From G958296245 sp963664035 (lineage in GTDB: Bacteria > Chloroflexota > Dehalococcoidia > Lucifugimonadales > G958296245), in contig OY760867.2 of the NCBI GenBank assembly GCA_963664035.2, positions 1,054,001-1,118,000 on the forward strand: DNA of 64,000 nucleotides, given 5' to 3'. Shown here one piece after another: positions 43,732 through 52,491 of the stretch (the stretch's first letter is position 1; each line of letters opens with the position of its first letter). A program made the position numbers and the translations under genes. Under the pieces are notes generated by a model. It was not told where the DNA came from and did no database searches. It saw nothing but the letters and a program-made list of their open reading frames with translations.

Positions 43732-43927
43732 GGCCCACCCCAAGCTGTCGGGGAGCACCCCCGGATTTCGCGGGCATTATATCCGAATCCACTTCCAGGG
43801 GATAGCTCACCTGCCGGGCCTTGATTTGGGTGCGAGCCAACTCGAACTCCGGGCCGAGTTCGGCATATGCGGCCAGGTAGTCCGGGTCCCGGCTCCATTT
43901 CCTGTGCAAGTCGCCTACCTTGCTCAT
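43715..43927 (-). pseudogene. Truncated HigA-like (XRE) antitoxin
   Basis: The 70-codon frame begins MSKVGDLHRKW and reads DPDYLAAYAELGPEFELARTQIKAR, the N-terminal helix typical of HigA/XRE antitoxins (quoted in part: AAYAELGPEFELARTQIKAR). The helix-turn-helix expected next is missing, and unrelated residues follow. GGAGGTG precedes the ATG, so the start is real and the gene body was lost. Confidence 0.55.
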
Positions 43928-43973
43928 CGCAACACCTCCTGGCGCGTCGCAGCGCCGATGTGCCTGCCAATAC

Positions 43974-44007
43974 GTTCGCCTTGAGCTTGTCGAAGGGCCG
44001 TTCGGAG
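43974..44007. repeat. Dispersed repeat, 'FDKLKAN' type
   Basis: On the minus strand this reads CCTTCGACAAGCTCAAGGCG, translating as FDKLKAN, a repeat seen in many environmental genomes between genes. It sits 35 bases downstream of the M16 peptidase gene, just before the truncated antitoxin. Confidence 0.5.
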
Positions 44008-44041
44008 CGGAGTACAAATCCCCCGTGGCAACGAGGCGCGC

Positions 44042-45301
44042 CTACTCCCCAAATGCGCCCGACATCACCTGTTCCAGGCGCCGGCGGCCACGGACCGGCC
44101 CTATGACCGCCATATTCAGCTTCTCGGGGGCGAGCAGCCCGCTGGCCACGCGCTGCACGTCGTCGGGCGTGACGGCCCCGATCAGCGCCATCACCTCGTC
44201 GACCTCCGCCACCTCTCCCAGCATCGCCTCCTGGGACCCGGCCCACGCCGCGACGGCCCGGCTGTCCTCCATCCGCAGCAGCATCCGGCCGCCCATCCGC
44301 CGCTTCGCCCTCTCCAGCTCCTCCTCCGGGATGCCCTTCCGCAGCTTGCCCAGTTCCGCGAGTATCGTATCCACGGCCGTGTACAGCTTCTTCGGGTCGA
44401 CGCCCGCGCCGATTATCAGCGCCCCGCAGTCGCTGAACGCGGCGATGCTGCTGTGTACGTCGTAGGCCAGCCCACGCCGCTCACGCACCTCCATGAAGAG
44501 CCGGCTGCTCATCCCGTCCCCCAGCGTCATGCTCAGCAGGTCCAGGGCGTACCGGTCCGGGTGCGCCAGGGGAAGGCCGGGCAGCCCTATGGACAGGTGG
44601 GCCTGCTCCGTGCGCCTGTACTCCAGCCCAAGCCGCGCCCCGTCCTGCCCGTCGCCGAACGGCTGCCACGCCGGCCGTTCGCGCGCCGGCCAGTCCCGGG
44701 TCAGCGACTCCGCCTGCCGCACGACCGCGTCGTGGTCCACCGAGCCCGCCGCGCTGATCACCGCGTTGGCCGGCGAGTACGCCGCCCTATAGTGCTCCAT
44801 CACCATCTCCCGCGTCATCGCCGAGATGGACTCCCTCGTCCCGCTCACGTCGCGCCCCAGGGGATGGTCGGGCCAGAGCAGCCCGTCCAGCATCGCCTCG
44901 ACCCTGTTGTTGGGGAAGTCGTTGACCTGGTTCTGCTCCTCCAGCACGACCATCCGCTCGCGCTCAAGCTCCTCCGGGTCGAAGACGGACCCCGACGCCA
45001 TGTCGACGAGCAGGTCGAGGCAATCCTCCACGTAGGGCCTGGCGGCCTTGCACCAGTAGACGGTGAGCTCCTGCTCCGTGGCCGCGTTGATCTCCCCGCC
45101 GACCCCCTCCACGGCGCCGCTTATCTCGCCCGGCGTGGGCCGCTTCGACGTGCCCTTGAACAGCAGGTGCTCCACCAGGTGCGACGCCCCGGCCAGCTCC
45201 GGCGCCTCGTGCCGGGAGCCGACCCCCACGAAGAGGCAGATGCTGGCGGACGGCGTGTGCTCCATCCGGCGCGTCACTACTCGCAGGCCGTTGTCCAGCA
45301 C
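44042..45301 (-). CDS. M16-family zinc metallopeptidase
   Basis: A 419-residue processing-peptidase-like protein. The inverted zinc motif HLVEHLLFKGT (HxxEH) is near residue 41, with the third ligand glutamate about 75 residues on; the second domain (RRGLAYDVHSS) is complete. Homologues usually begin YRKxVLDNGLRV. Those residues are encoded just upstream of the GTG at 45301, so the true start may be the CTG at 45322, which has GGAGGGGGAG in front. Probably cytoplasmic; the substrate is unknown. Confidence 0.88.
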   Translation of the reverse strand: MLDNGLRVVTRRMEHTPSASICLFVGVGSRHEAPELAGASHLVEHLLFKGTSKRPTPGEISGAVEGVGGEINAATEQELTVYWCKAARPYVEDCLDLLVDMASGSVFDPEELERERMVVLEEQNQVNDFPNNRVEAMLDGLLWPDHPLGRDVSGTRESISAMTREMVMEHYRAAYSPANAVISAAGSVDHDAVVRQAESLTRDWPARERPAWQPFGDGQDGARLGLEYRRTEQAHLSIGLPGLPLAHPDRYALDLLSMTLGDGMSSRLFMEVRERRGLAYDVHSSIAAFSDCGALIIGAGVDPKKLYTAVDTILAELGKLRKGIPEEELERAKRRMGGRMLLRMEDSRAVAAWAGSQEAMLGEVAEVDEVMALIGAVTPDDVQRVASGLLAPEKLNMAVIGPVRGRRRLEQVMSGAFGE

Positions 45302-45407
45302 GCTCTTGCGATACGAAACCAGGTCTCCCCCTCCTGTGGTCGCCGCCGATTCTAGGCCAACCCGAGCGCCCTCCGCAAACCGCTTGAGCTTACGGCCGAA
45401 TACGGGT

Positions 45408-45436
45408 TTGACATCGGGGAGCGCCCTTCATAGACT
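45408..45436 (+). promoter_or_regulatory. Promoter of the hydroxyacid dehydrogenase gene
   Basis: TTGACA (45408-45413), 17 bases, TAGACT (45431-45436), 27 bases before the ATG. Confidence 0.65.
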
Positions 45437-45463
45437 GGCCCGAACGCTGGGGAGGCGCCAACC

Positions 45464-46444
45464 ATGGGTTTCAGACTGCTTATCATGACTACGGGGCTGC
45501 GCGGCGAACAGGGGGAGGTCTACCTTAGCGACGGCTGGGTCAGCCGGCTCGAGGACTCCGTGCCCGGCATCGAGATCGACGTCGCCGACACGGTGGAGGA
45601 GGCCGAGTCGCTGATACCCAACGCCGACGCCGCCTACGGCTTCGTGACGCCCCGGGTGTTCGAGCGGGGGAAGAAGCTCCGGTGGGTAGCCTGCCCGCAG
45701 GCCGGCCCACCCGCCGGGTACTACCACCAGGCGATGGTCGACAGCGACGTGGTGGTCACCAACACGCGGGAGATATACAACGACCACATCAGCGCGCACA
45801 TCATGTCCTTCGTGCTGGCGTTCGCCAGGGGGCTGCACGTCTACCTCCCGCGGCAGCTTCGCGGCGAATGGACGCCGGGGTACGACACCACCTACCTCCC
45901 CGAGGCGACGGCGGTCATCGTCGGGGTCGGCGGCATCGGCGGCGAGACGGCGAGGGTCTGCTCCGCCCTCGGCATGAGGGTGCTGGGCGTCGACCCGCGC
46001 CGCGAGGAGGCGCCGGAGGGAGTGGCGGAGCTCCACAGGCCGGAGGAGATGGACGGCGTGCTTCCGAGGGGAGACTTCGTCATCGTGACCGTGCCGGAGA
46101 CGCCGGAAACGCAGGGGTTGTTCACGGCGGCGAGGTTCGAGCTGATGAAGCCAACCGCCTTCTTCATAAACATAGGCAGGGGGGCGACGGTGGCGCTGGA
46201 CGACCTGGACGCGGCGCTGCGGGGCGGGGAGATAGCCGGGGCGGCGCTGGACGTGTTCGAGGTGGAGCCGCTGCCGGAGGGCCATCCGCTCTGGACTGCG
46301 CCCAACTTCCTGATGACGCCCCACGTGGCGGCGCACGGGCCATACCTGGACGAGAGGCGGATCGGGCTGCTGGTGGAGAACTGCCGGCGCTTCGACGAGG
46401 GCCGTCCGCTCGAGAACGTCGTCGACAAGGCGATGTGGTTCTAG
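45464..46444 (+). CDS. D-isomer-specific 2-hydroxyacid dehydrogenase
   Basis: A 326-residue NAD(P)-dependent dehydrogenase. The Rossmann motif VGVGGIGGETA is near residue 150, the substrate arginine is in NIGRGATV, the glutamate in VFEVEPLP, and the catalytic histidine in MTPHVAAHG. Likely reduces or oxidises a 2-keto/2-hydroxy acid such as glyoxylate or hydroxypyruvate. It has its own promoter and is followed by tRNA-Arg on the opposite strand. Confidence 0.92.
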   Translation: MGFRLLIMTTGLRGEQGEVYLSDGWVSRLEDSVPGIEIDVADTVEEAESLIPNADAAYGFVTPRVFERGKKLRWVACPQAGPPAGYYHQAMVDSDVVVTNTREIYNDHISAHIMSFVLAFARGLHVYLPRQLRGEWTPGYDTTYLPEATAVIVGVGGIGGETARVCSALGMRVLGVDPRREEAPEGVAELHRPEEMDGVLPRGDFVIVTVPETPETQGLFTAARFELMKPTAFFINIGRGATVALDDLDAALRGGEIAGAALDVFEVEPLPEGHPLWTAPNFLMTPHVAAHGPYLDERRIGLLVENCRRFDEGRPLENVVDKAMWF

Positions 46445-46454
46445 CAGATGGGAG

Positions 46455-46526
46455 CGCCCCCGGCGGGACTCGAACCCACGCACCCGGCTCCGGAGGCCGG
46501 TGCTCTATCCGCTGAGCTACGGGGGC
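46455..46526 (-). tRNA. tRNA-Arg (CCG)
   Basis: Read on the minus strand from 46526: acceptor GCCCCCG/CGGGGGC, D-arm GCTC/GAGC, anticodon arm CCGGC-CTCCGGA-GCCGG (anticodon CCG), T-arm GTGGG/CCCGC with TTCGAGT; 72 bases with discriminator G. CCA is not encoded. Confidence 0.96.
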
Positions 46527-46629
46527 AACTGGGGTCTAGGTTAACACAGTTGCCGCGGGTCATGCCTTGCGCGGCGGCGCGCCCGGACGGAGAGGCCGCG
46601 ATTCTGCGCCTAGAGCGCGTCTATAGGGG

Positions 46630-46658
46630 TTGACAACCCTGTCCGGCGTGCATATGAT
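46630..46658 (+). promoter_or_regulatory. Promoter of the first collagen-like gene
   Basis: TTGACA (46630-46635), 17 bases, TATGAT (46653-46658). This leaves a 5' leader of about 115 bases before the TTG at 46781. Confidence 0.7.
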
Positions 46659-46780
46659 AAGGCCGCCGTATAGGTTGGGTCGCCGGGATGCCCGGCGAGT
46701 CTTCGTATGTCGAATGCAATTTCGGCCCCTGCCGGATGCGGCTAGAGTCACAGAACGGGAGTGTTCAACGGGGGGTTAAA

Positions 46781-47653
46781 TTGAGCAAGTATCTTCCTCC
46801 ACGCGCCTTCATACTCGTGGTGCTCGTGTCGATTTTCTCGGCACTGGTGCTGGTAGCCTGCACGGGACCCTCTGGCGACCAGGGACTACAAGGTCCTCAG
46901 GGTCCCCAGGGCAAGACCGGAGACCAGGGCCTAAGGGGACTGCCGGGGCCGCAGGGTTCCTCGGGCGAGAGAGGGCCTCAAGGCGTTCAGGGTCCCCAGG
47001 GCGTGGAAGGGCCGCCAGGGCCGCAGGGTCCGGTTGGCCCCCAGGGCCCACAGGGAATTCAAGGCGGCCAGGGTATCCAGGGCATACCAGGAGCCACGGG
47101 GGCGATAGGACCCCAGGGAGCGCAGGGGCTCCGCGGAGCGACAGGCGCCCAGGGTGATACGGGCGCTGCCGGCCTACGAGGGCCGGAAGGCCCGGCCGGA
47201 CCGGCCGGAGCCGATGGAGCCGCTGGTCCCGCCGGACCCGAAGGGCCCGCTGGCCCGGCTGGGGTGGCAGGCGCCGACGGACCCGCCGGACCCGAAGGGC
47301 CCGCTGGTCCGCAGGGAGCACCCGGAGGCATTACGGATATCACGCCCGGGTTTAGCGCTGCGTCCGGGTTTGCGGCTCACGTGCTGCCCAGCGGCGGCGC
47401 AATGCTCGACATCATCGGCGCCGGGTTCGACGCGGGCGACACTGTGACCATCTCAGTGTTCGGCAGCCAGTCGATCGGCGAGGGCGGGGAATCGCTTTCG
47501 GTACCCGTGGACCAGACGCTCGGAGAGCTTACGGCGAACGGCATGGGGATGATATCCGGCGATTTCGAACTCGAGTTGTCCGCCGGCCTCTACACCGTGA
47601 AGGCAGCCGCAACCGGCGGCCAGGTTGCGCAAGCAGCGCTGATAGTCAAGTAG
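46781..47653 (+). CDS. Collagen-like lipoprotein
   Basis: A 290-residue lipoprotein (lipobox LVAC, C27) with about 50 Gly-X-Y triplets at residues 29-182, rich in GPQ, GPA and GPE, expected to form a triple helix outside the cell. The C-terminal 108 residues form a separate beta-rich domain (IIGAGFDAGDTVTISVFG, ending LIVK) with an Ig/IPT-like look. TTG start with GGGGGG upstream; an ATG-led extension upstream lacks a signal peptide and is rejected. A good terminator follows. The second collagen-like gene lies 190 bases on. Confidence 0.85.
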   Translation: MSKYLPPRAFILVVLVSIFSALVLVACTGPSGDQGLQGPQGPQGKTGDQGLRGLPGPQGSSGERGPQGVQGPQGVEGPPGPQGPVGPQGPQGIQGGQGIQGIPGATGAIGPQGAQGLRGATGAQGDTGAAGLRGPEGPAGPAGADGAAGPAGPEGPAGPAGVAGADGPAGPEGPAGPQGAPGGITDITPGFSAASGFAAHVLPSGGAMLDIIGAGFDAGDTVTISVFGSQSIGEGGESLSVPVDQTLGELTANGMGMISGDFELELSAGLYTVKAAATGGQVAQAALIVK

Positions 47654-47678
47654 CGCCTCACCACTGAAAGCTGAAAGA

Positions 47679-47716
47679 AGAAGAGCCCCGCCGGTTGTGC
47701 GGGGCTCTTCTCTTTT
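47679..47716 (+). terminator. Rho-independent terminator
   Basis: AGAAGAGCCCCGC, 7-base loop, GCGGGGCTCTTCT, then CTTTT. It ends the first collagen-like gene's transcript. Confidence 0.85.
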
Positions 47717-47840
47717 CCCCGCGGAGACGACGCACCGAAACAGGACTACTGGTGGATTTGGGACTACGAATCTCCTTGAACTTGTTCCGTGACGGTTCAT
47801 AAACTCTTTCCGAAGACTACCATCGGAGGGAAGAGCGGCG

Positions 47841-48425
47841 ATGAAAACGCGCCCCAACCAGCATGTCGTCACCTTGATATTGGCTTCGGCGTTGTCGCTG
47901 CTCCTCCTGGCGGCGTGCGCGGGTCCGCAGGGCGATCCGGGACCCACAGGGCCCCAGGGAGCGGTAGGGCCAGCTGGCCCGGCAGGCCCGGAGGGCCCAC
48001 CCGGACTTCGCGGCCCCGCAGGAGAGCCGGGCATCCGCGGGCCGCAGGGCCTCCAGGGCCCGCCCGGAGTGCCGGGCGCTCCAGGCCCGGCGGGCGAGCC
48101 GGCGACGGCGTACGCTTCCATAGCGGCGAGCGCGCCGGTCCTATACCTGGACGGCGCCTTCGAGGTGTGGGGCTCGGGGTTCCAGCCGTCCGAGTCCGTC
48201 GAGGTCTACTTCGATCTCGACGTCGGCCTGCAGGTCATAGTTGGCTTCGTGGAGGCAGGCCCCGGGGGAGCGTGGGCACTGCAGATCGAGCGCATGAGCA
48301 GCATACGGGGCCTTGCGGACAACGCGTCCCGGCTTACCAATGGCAAGCCGCTCACCCTCATGGCGGAAGGCTCGGAAGGGAGCATGGCGAGCACCCCGGT
48401 CGCAGTGAGGGAGGGCGGCGAGTAG
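47841..48425 (+). CDS. Short collagen-like lipoprotein
   Basis: A 194-residue lipoprotein (lipobox LAAC, C26) with about 20 Gly-X-Y triplets at residues 28-87 and a C-terminal domain of about 105 residues (FEVWGSGFQPSESVEVYF). The C-terminal domain shares the G.GF.....V pattern with the first collagen-like protein, so the two are probably diverged paralogues with different stalk lengths. GGAGGGAAGAG precedes the ATG. The Gly-X-Y part is prone to slippage and may vary in length between strains. Confidence 0.85.
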   Translation: MKTRPNQHVVTLILASALSLLLLAACAGPQGDPGPTGPQGAVGPAGPAGPEGPPGLRGPAGEPGIRGPQGLQGPPGVPGAPGPAGEPATAYASIAASAPVLYLDGAFEVWGSGFQPSESVEVYFDLDVGLQVIVGFVEAGPGGAWALQIERMSSIRGLADNASRLTNGKPLTLMAEGSEGSMASTPVAVREGGE

Positions 48426-48439
48426 ACGGCTTGCTATCA

Positions 48440-48485
48440 CCCTCACCCTCACCCTAGCCCTCTCCCTCGAAGAAGGGAGAGGGGA
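48440..48485. repeat. Dispersed CCCTCTCCC hairpin repeat (second copy)
   Basis: CACCCTCACCCTAG, then CCTCTCCCT pairing with AGGGAGAGG. Same family as 38334-38370, in the opposite direction. Confidence 0.7.
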
Positions 48486-48512
48486 CTCGGAAAGGCCCGG
48501 GGCGGAGCCTGC

Positions 48513-49772
48513 CTAGACGTCCGCGGGGCCTGCGGGCTGCCCCGACTTCGTTACCCTGAGTCTCTTCGGGCGGCGACCAATGGTCGAGACGACCTCGATC
48601 CTGATGCCGTCGTAGTCGACAGTGTCGCCGGTGCTGGGTATCTTCCCCAGGAGTTGGTACACCAAGCCGCCCACCGTGTCGAACCCGTCGCCCTCGATCT
48701 CCACGTCGAGCAGATCGTGCAGGTACTCGATGCTGACGCGCGCGTCCATCAGGACGACGTCGGCGCTGACCCGCTCGACGTCGGGGGTCCCCACGTCGAA
48801 CTCATCGCGTATCTCGCCTACGATCTCCTCCAGCAGGTCCTCGATGGTGACCAGCCCCGACACGCCGCCGTACTCGTCCACCACTATCGCCACGCTCACG
48901 CGCTCCTCCTGGAACTGGCTGAGGAGGTCTTCGAGGGTCTTCGACTCGGGGATGAAGAGCGCGGGCCTGATCGTCGCCTCGGTGACGCCCTCGCCCGCGT
49001 CGTCGCTGAGCGCGGCGAGAAGGTCCCTGGCGTATGCGATGCCGCCGATGTTGTCCAGGCTCTCCCTGTACACGGGTACGCGGCTATGGCCTGACTCCAC
49101 CATGCCTTCGACGAGATCGCGGATGGGCGTGCCCGCTTCGAAAGCCGTGATGTCCACTCTCGGGACCATGATCTCGCGGGCCGTCGTCCTGTCCAGCCGA
49201 ACGACGCCGCGGATCATTCGCACTTCGTGCTCGTCGAGCGGCTGCTCGTCGGCGTCGAGCCGCAGGCCGGAAGACAGCGTCTCCTCCTCGGCGTCCGACC
49301 CGTTCCCGCCGGAGCCGGCCCCATCGGCCAGCTTGACGACCGCCAGCACGGGGATGAACGGCCACGCCAGGGCGCGCACGATGGGGGCCGCCCCCAGCGC
49401 GAGTCTCACGCCGGCCCTGTTTCCCAGCCAGGCCCCCGCGAGGCGCAGCGCTCCGATGGCCGTAAGGGTCGCCAGGGACGCCAACGCGATGAGCGCCCAG
49501 TGCGAGCCGCCGTACGAGATGACCACGGCGACCGTGCTCACTACTCCCGACGCAAGGAGCGCGTAGCGGAGTATGGGAAGGACGGAGGCAGGGCCGTACC
49601 TGCCCGTGAAGAGCGCTTCGAGATGCCGCGACCCCCGTGCCCCTCTTGCGAGAAGCCGCCGAAGGCCGTCGCCGCGGACGCTCGCCAGGCTGGCTTCTAC
49701 GATCGCGACGGCGCAGAACAGAGCGATCGAGAGGCCAAGCGCGAGCCACGATAATGAGCTGTCGGTTTCCAA
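48513..49772 (-). CDS. CNNM/CorC-type membrane protein with two CBS domains
   Basis: A 419-residue protein: an N-terminal CNNM-like membrane part with three to four helices, two CBS domains (MVPRVDITAFEAGTPIRDLV and VDEYGGVSGLVTIEDLLEEI) and a C-terminal CorC/HlyC transporter-associated domain. These proteins transport Mg2+ or Co2+ or regulate such transport. The older name 'hemolysin' has no support here. glmU lies upstream, 47 bases away on the same strand. Confidence 0.9.
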   Translation of the reverse strand: METDSSLSWLALGLSIALFCAVAIVEASLASVRGDGLRRLLARGARGSRHLEALFTGRYGPASVLPILRYALLASGVVSTVAVVISYGGSHWALIALASLATLTAIGALRLAGAWLGNRAGVRLALGAAPIVRALAWPFIPVLAVVKLADGAGSGGNGSDAEEETLSSGLRLDADEQPLDEHEVRMIRGVVRLDRTTAREIMVPRVDITAFEAGTPIRDLVEGMVESGHSRVPVYRESLDNIGGIAYARDLLAALSDDAGEGVTEATIRPALFIPESKTLEDLLSQFQEERVSVAIVVDEYGGVSGLVTIEDLLEEIVGEIRDEFDVGTPDVERVSADVVLMDARVSIEYLHDLLDVEIEGDGFDTVGGLVYQLLGKIPSTGDTVDYDGIRIEVVSTIGRRPKRLRVTKSGQPAGPADV

Positions 49773-49819
49773 TTTTTCGCTGCCGCGCCGAAGTGGCCGG
49801 CCCGCCCGATGGGGCGGCC

Positions 49820-51196
49820 CTAGCCTGCCGGCGCGCCTCCTTCACTCCCTTCGCGTCTTGGCTTGTGCGGCCGCAGCCGCGCGGGCACGCCCACGGCCAG
49901 CGCGCCCGGCGGCACGTCCCGCGTCACGACGGCGCCTGCGCCGGTCGAAGCCCGCGCCCCGATCCTGACGGGGGCAACGAGCATCGACCCGGAGCCTATG
50001 AGCGCTCCGTCGTCGACGTGGGTGCGGTGCTTCTCACGCCCGTCGTAGTTGCACGTAACCGTCCCGGCGCCGATATTGACGTCCGCGCCTATCTCGGCGT
50101 CGCCGATGTAGCAGAAGTGGCCCGACCGGGTCCTTCGCCCCAGCCGGCTGGCCTTGATCTCGGCGTGGCTGCCCACCGAGACGCCCGCCTGGAGGTGCGT
50201 CCCCTGGCGGAGGTGGGTGAACGGCCCCACGGTGACGCCGTCCTCCAGGTTGGCGCCGCGCACCACCGAGGCCGCCACGCGGCATCGGTCCCCTATCGCC
50301 GAGGATTCGACCACGGCGTTGGGGCCGATCTCGCAGCCCTCGCCCACCGTCGTGTTGCCCGTGATGGACGTGTTCGGGCGGACCGTGGTGTCCATCCCGA
50401 TGACGACTCCGTGGTCGATGTACGTCGTAGCCGGGTCCTCTATGGTTGCGCCGGCCAGCATCAGGCGCTCGTTGATGCGCCGGCGCATGACGGCCTCGGC
50501 CCTGGAGAGCTCCAGGCGCGTGTTCACGCCGGCTATCTCGTCCGGCTCGTCCACCCGCACCGAGGCGACCCGCCGCCCCTGCGCAACGGCGGCCGCGACC
50601 AGGTCCGTGAGGTATATCTCCCCGCCTGGCGACGGGGCGATGGCCCGCAGGCTCGGCCACAGCCACGAGGCGTCGAAGCAGTACAGCCCTCCGTTCACCT
50701 CGCGTATGCCGAGGACCGCGGCGTCGGCGTCCGCCTTCTCCACCACCGCCGTAACGCGGCCCGCGCGGTCCCGTACGACCCTCCCGAGGTCGCCGGGGTC
50801 GCCGGGGGTGGCGGTGGCGATAGTGGCGGCCGCGCCCTGGGCCAGGTGCTTCCTCGCCAGCGCGCCCAGGGTCGACGGCTCCACCAGGGGAACGTCGCCG
50901 TTGACGACCAGCACGTTCCGCGCGGACGGCAGCAGGCCGGCGGCCTGGAGCAGGGCGTGTCCGGTGCCGCGTTGGACGTCCTGCGCGGCGTAGCGCACGC
51001 CCTCACCGAGGACGCGGCGGATCCCGTCCGACTCCCTGGGCGCCACGACCGTCGGGTCGAACCCCGCTGCTCGCACGGCGTCGACCACGAGTCCGACCAT
51101 CTCCCGGCCGCAGACTCTGTGCAGGACCTTCGGGAGCCGGGACTTCATCCGAGCGCCCTGTCCCGCCGCTAAGACGACGGCCACAATGTCAGGCAT
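49820..51196 (-). CDS. glmU: Bifunctional GlmU (GlcNAc-1-P uridyltransferase / GlcN-1-P acetyltransferase)
   Basis: A 458-residue enzyme making UDP-GlcNAc for the cell wall. The uridyltransferase domain begins VVLAAGQGARMKSRLPKVLH and has RGTGHAL and VNGDVPLV. The C-terminal left-handed beta-helix has the acetyl-CoA site GHFCYIGDAEIG with the catalytic histidine, and NIGAGTVTCNYDG. The ATG at 51196 fits the family start, yet no ribosome-binding site precedes it. Instead a terminator-like hairpin and seven T stand directly before the start. Confidence 0.95.
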   Translation of the reverse strand: MPDIVAVVLAAGQGARMKSRLPKVLHRVCGREMVGLVVDAVRAAGFDPTVVAPRESDGIRRVLGEGVRYAAQDVQRGTGHALLQAAGLLPSARNVLVVNGDVPLVEPSTLGALARKHLAQGAAATIATATPGDPGDLGRVVRDRAGRVTAVVEKADADAAVLGIREVNGGLYCFDASWLWPSLRAIAPSPGGEIYLTDLVAAAVAQGRRVASVRVDEPDEIAGVNTRLELSRAEAVMRRRINERLMLAGATIEDPATTYIDHGVVIGMDTTVRPNTSITGNTTVGEGCEIGPNAVVESSAIGDRCRVAASVVRGANLEDGVTVGPFTHLRQGTHLQAGVSVGSHAEIKASRLGRRTRSGHFCYIGDAEIGADVNIGAGTVTCNYDGREKHRTHVDDGALIGSGSMLVAPVRIGARASTGAGAVVTRDVPPGALAVGVPARLRPHKPRREGSEGGAPAG

Positions 51197-51201
51197 TTGT
51201 C

Positions 51202-51250
51202 AAAAAAAGTAACGCCTACCGCAAATTGGGGCCGAAGCCCCGGGTAGGCG
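51202..51250 (-). promoter_or_regulatory. Terminator-like hairpin in the glmU leader
   Basis: On the minus strand CGCCTACC (51250-51243) pairs with GGTAGGCG (51220-51213) around an inner hairpin GGGGC-TTCG-GCCCC, and TTACTTTTTTT follows. The T-run ends 5 bases before the glmU ATG. It has all parts of an intrinsic terminator placed where the ribosome-binding site should be, so it may be an attenuator. Confidence 0.6.
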
Positions 51251-51303
51251 CCTAGTCCGAGAACCATCTATGTACGCGCGGGATCGTCCACTTGACGCAC
51301 TCC

Positions 51304-51333
51304 ATCGTAGCAGCGCCAGAGAGGCGCTGTCAA
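51304..51333 (-). promoter_or_regulatory. Probable glmU promoter
   Basis: On the minus strand TTGACA (51333-51328), 18 bases, TACGAT (51309-51304). Transcription would start near 51297, giving a leader of about 100 bases that contains the hairpin. Confidence 0.55.
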
Positions 51334-51353
51334 CTTGGATGGAGGGACGTAAA

Positions 51354-52425
51354 TGTTCAGGGTACGGGAGGGCAGCCACAAGGGCTGCACCCTACGGGAC
51401 GGAAGCTGTATCGTAGGGGCGTCCCTTGTGGGCGCCCTGAACGAGGAACTGCACCCTACGGGACGGAAGCTGTATCGTAGGGGCGTCCCTTGTGGGCGCC
51501 CTGGACGAGGAACTGCACCCTACGGGATGGAAGCTGTATCGTAGGGGCGTCCCTTGTGGGCGCCCTGGACGAGGAACTGCACCCTACGGGATGGAAGCTG
51601 TATCGTAGGGGCGTCCCTTGTGGGCGCCCTGGACGAGGAACTGCACCCTACGGGACGGAAGCTGTATCGTAGGGGCGTCCCTTGTGGGCGCCCTGGACGA
51701 GGAACTGCACCCTACGGGATGGAAGCTGTATCGTAGGGGCGTCCCTTGTGGGCGCCCTGGACGAGGAACTGCACCCTACGGGACGGAAGCTGTATCGTAG
51801 GGGCGTCCCTTGTGGGCGCCCTGGACGAGGAACGCACCCTACGGGACGGAAGCTGTATCGTAGGGGCGTCCCTTGTGGGCGCCCTGGACGAGGAACTGCA
51901 CCCTACGGGATGGAAGCTGTATCGTAGGGGCGTCCCTTGTGGGCGCCCTGGACGAGGAACTGCACCCTACGGGACAGAAGCTGTATCGTAGGGGCGTCCC
52001 TTGTGGGCGCCCTGGACGAGGAACTGCACCCTACGGGATGGAAGCTGTATCGTAGGGGCGTCCCTTGTGGGCGCCCTGGACGAGGAACTGCACCCTACGG
52101 GACGGAAGCTGTATCGTAGGGGCGTCCCTTGTGGGCGCCCTGGACGAGGAACTGCACCCTACGGGATGGAAGCTGTATCGTAGGGGCGTCCCTTGTGGGC
52201 GCCCTGGACGAGGAACTGCACCCTACGGGATGGAAGCTGTATCGTAGGGGCGTCCCTTGTGGGCGCCCTGGACGAGGAACTGCACCCTACGGGACGGAAG
52301 CTGTATCGTAGGGGCGTCCCTTGTGGGCGCCCTGGACGAGGAACTGCACCCTACGGGACGGAAGCTGTATCGTAGGGGCGTCCCTTGTGGGCGCCCTGGA
52401 CGAGGAACGCACCAACTCTGAACAG
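51354..52425. mobile_element. Miniature element expanded into 16 tandem 64-bp units
   Basis: Left end TGTTCAGGGTAC and right end ACTCTGAACAG match the ends of the 115-bp element at 10284-10398. Inside are 16 copies of GTCCCTTGTGGGCGCCCTG spaced 64 bases apart, except for one 63-base unit near 51830. Units differ at few positions, mostly an A/G-C/T change in GGGAYGG. Each unit can fold GGGCGTCC-CTTGT-GGGCGCCC. Short open frames run through it only because 64 is not divisible by 3. It lies between glmU and the ABC exporter genes, in the longest gene-free stretch of the window. Confidence 0.9.
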
Positions 52426-52491
52426 TTACGAGGGACCCTTGGAGCCTTCCGCCAGTGTTATGATAGCGCGTTCAGCACCGGGAGGGCGCGC

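Noticed and set aside
51353..52375. A ladder of 60-residue reading frames starting every 64 bases
   Set aside because: They are translations of the 64-bp repeat units. The frame shifts by one base per unit, so the same stops recur; there is no ribosome-binding site and no protein-like composition.
51354..52425. CRISPR array
   Set aside because: All 64 bases repeat with few point differences; there are no unique spacers and no cas genes nearby.
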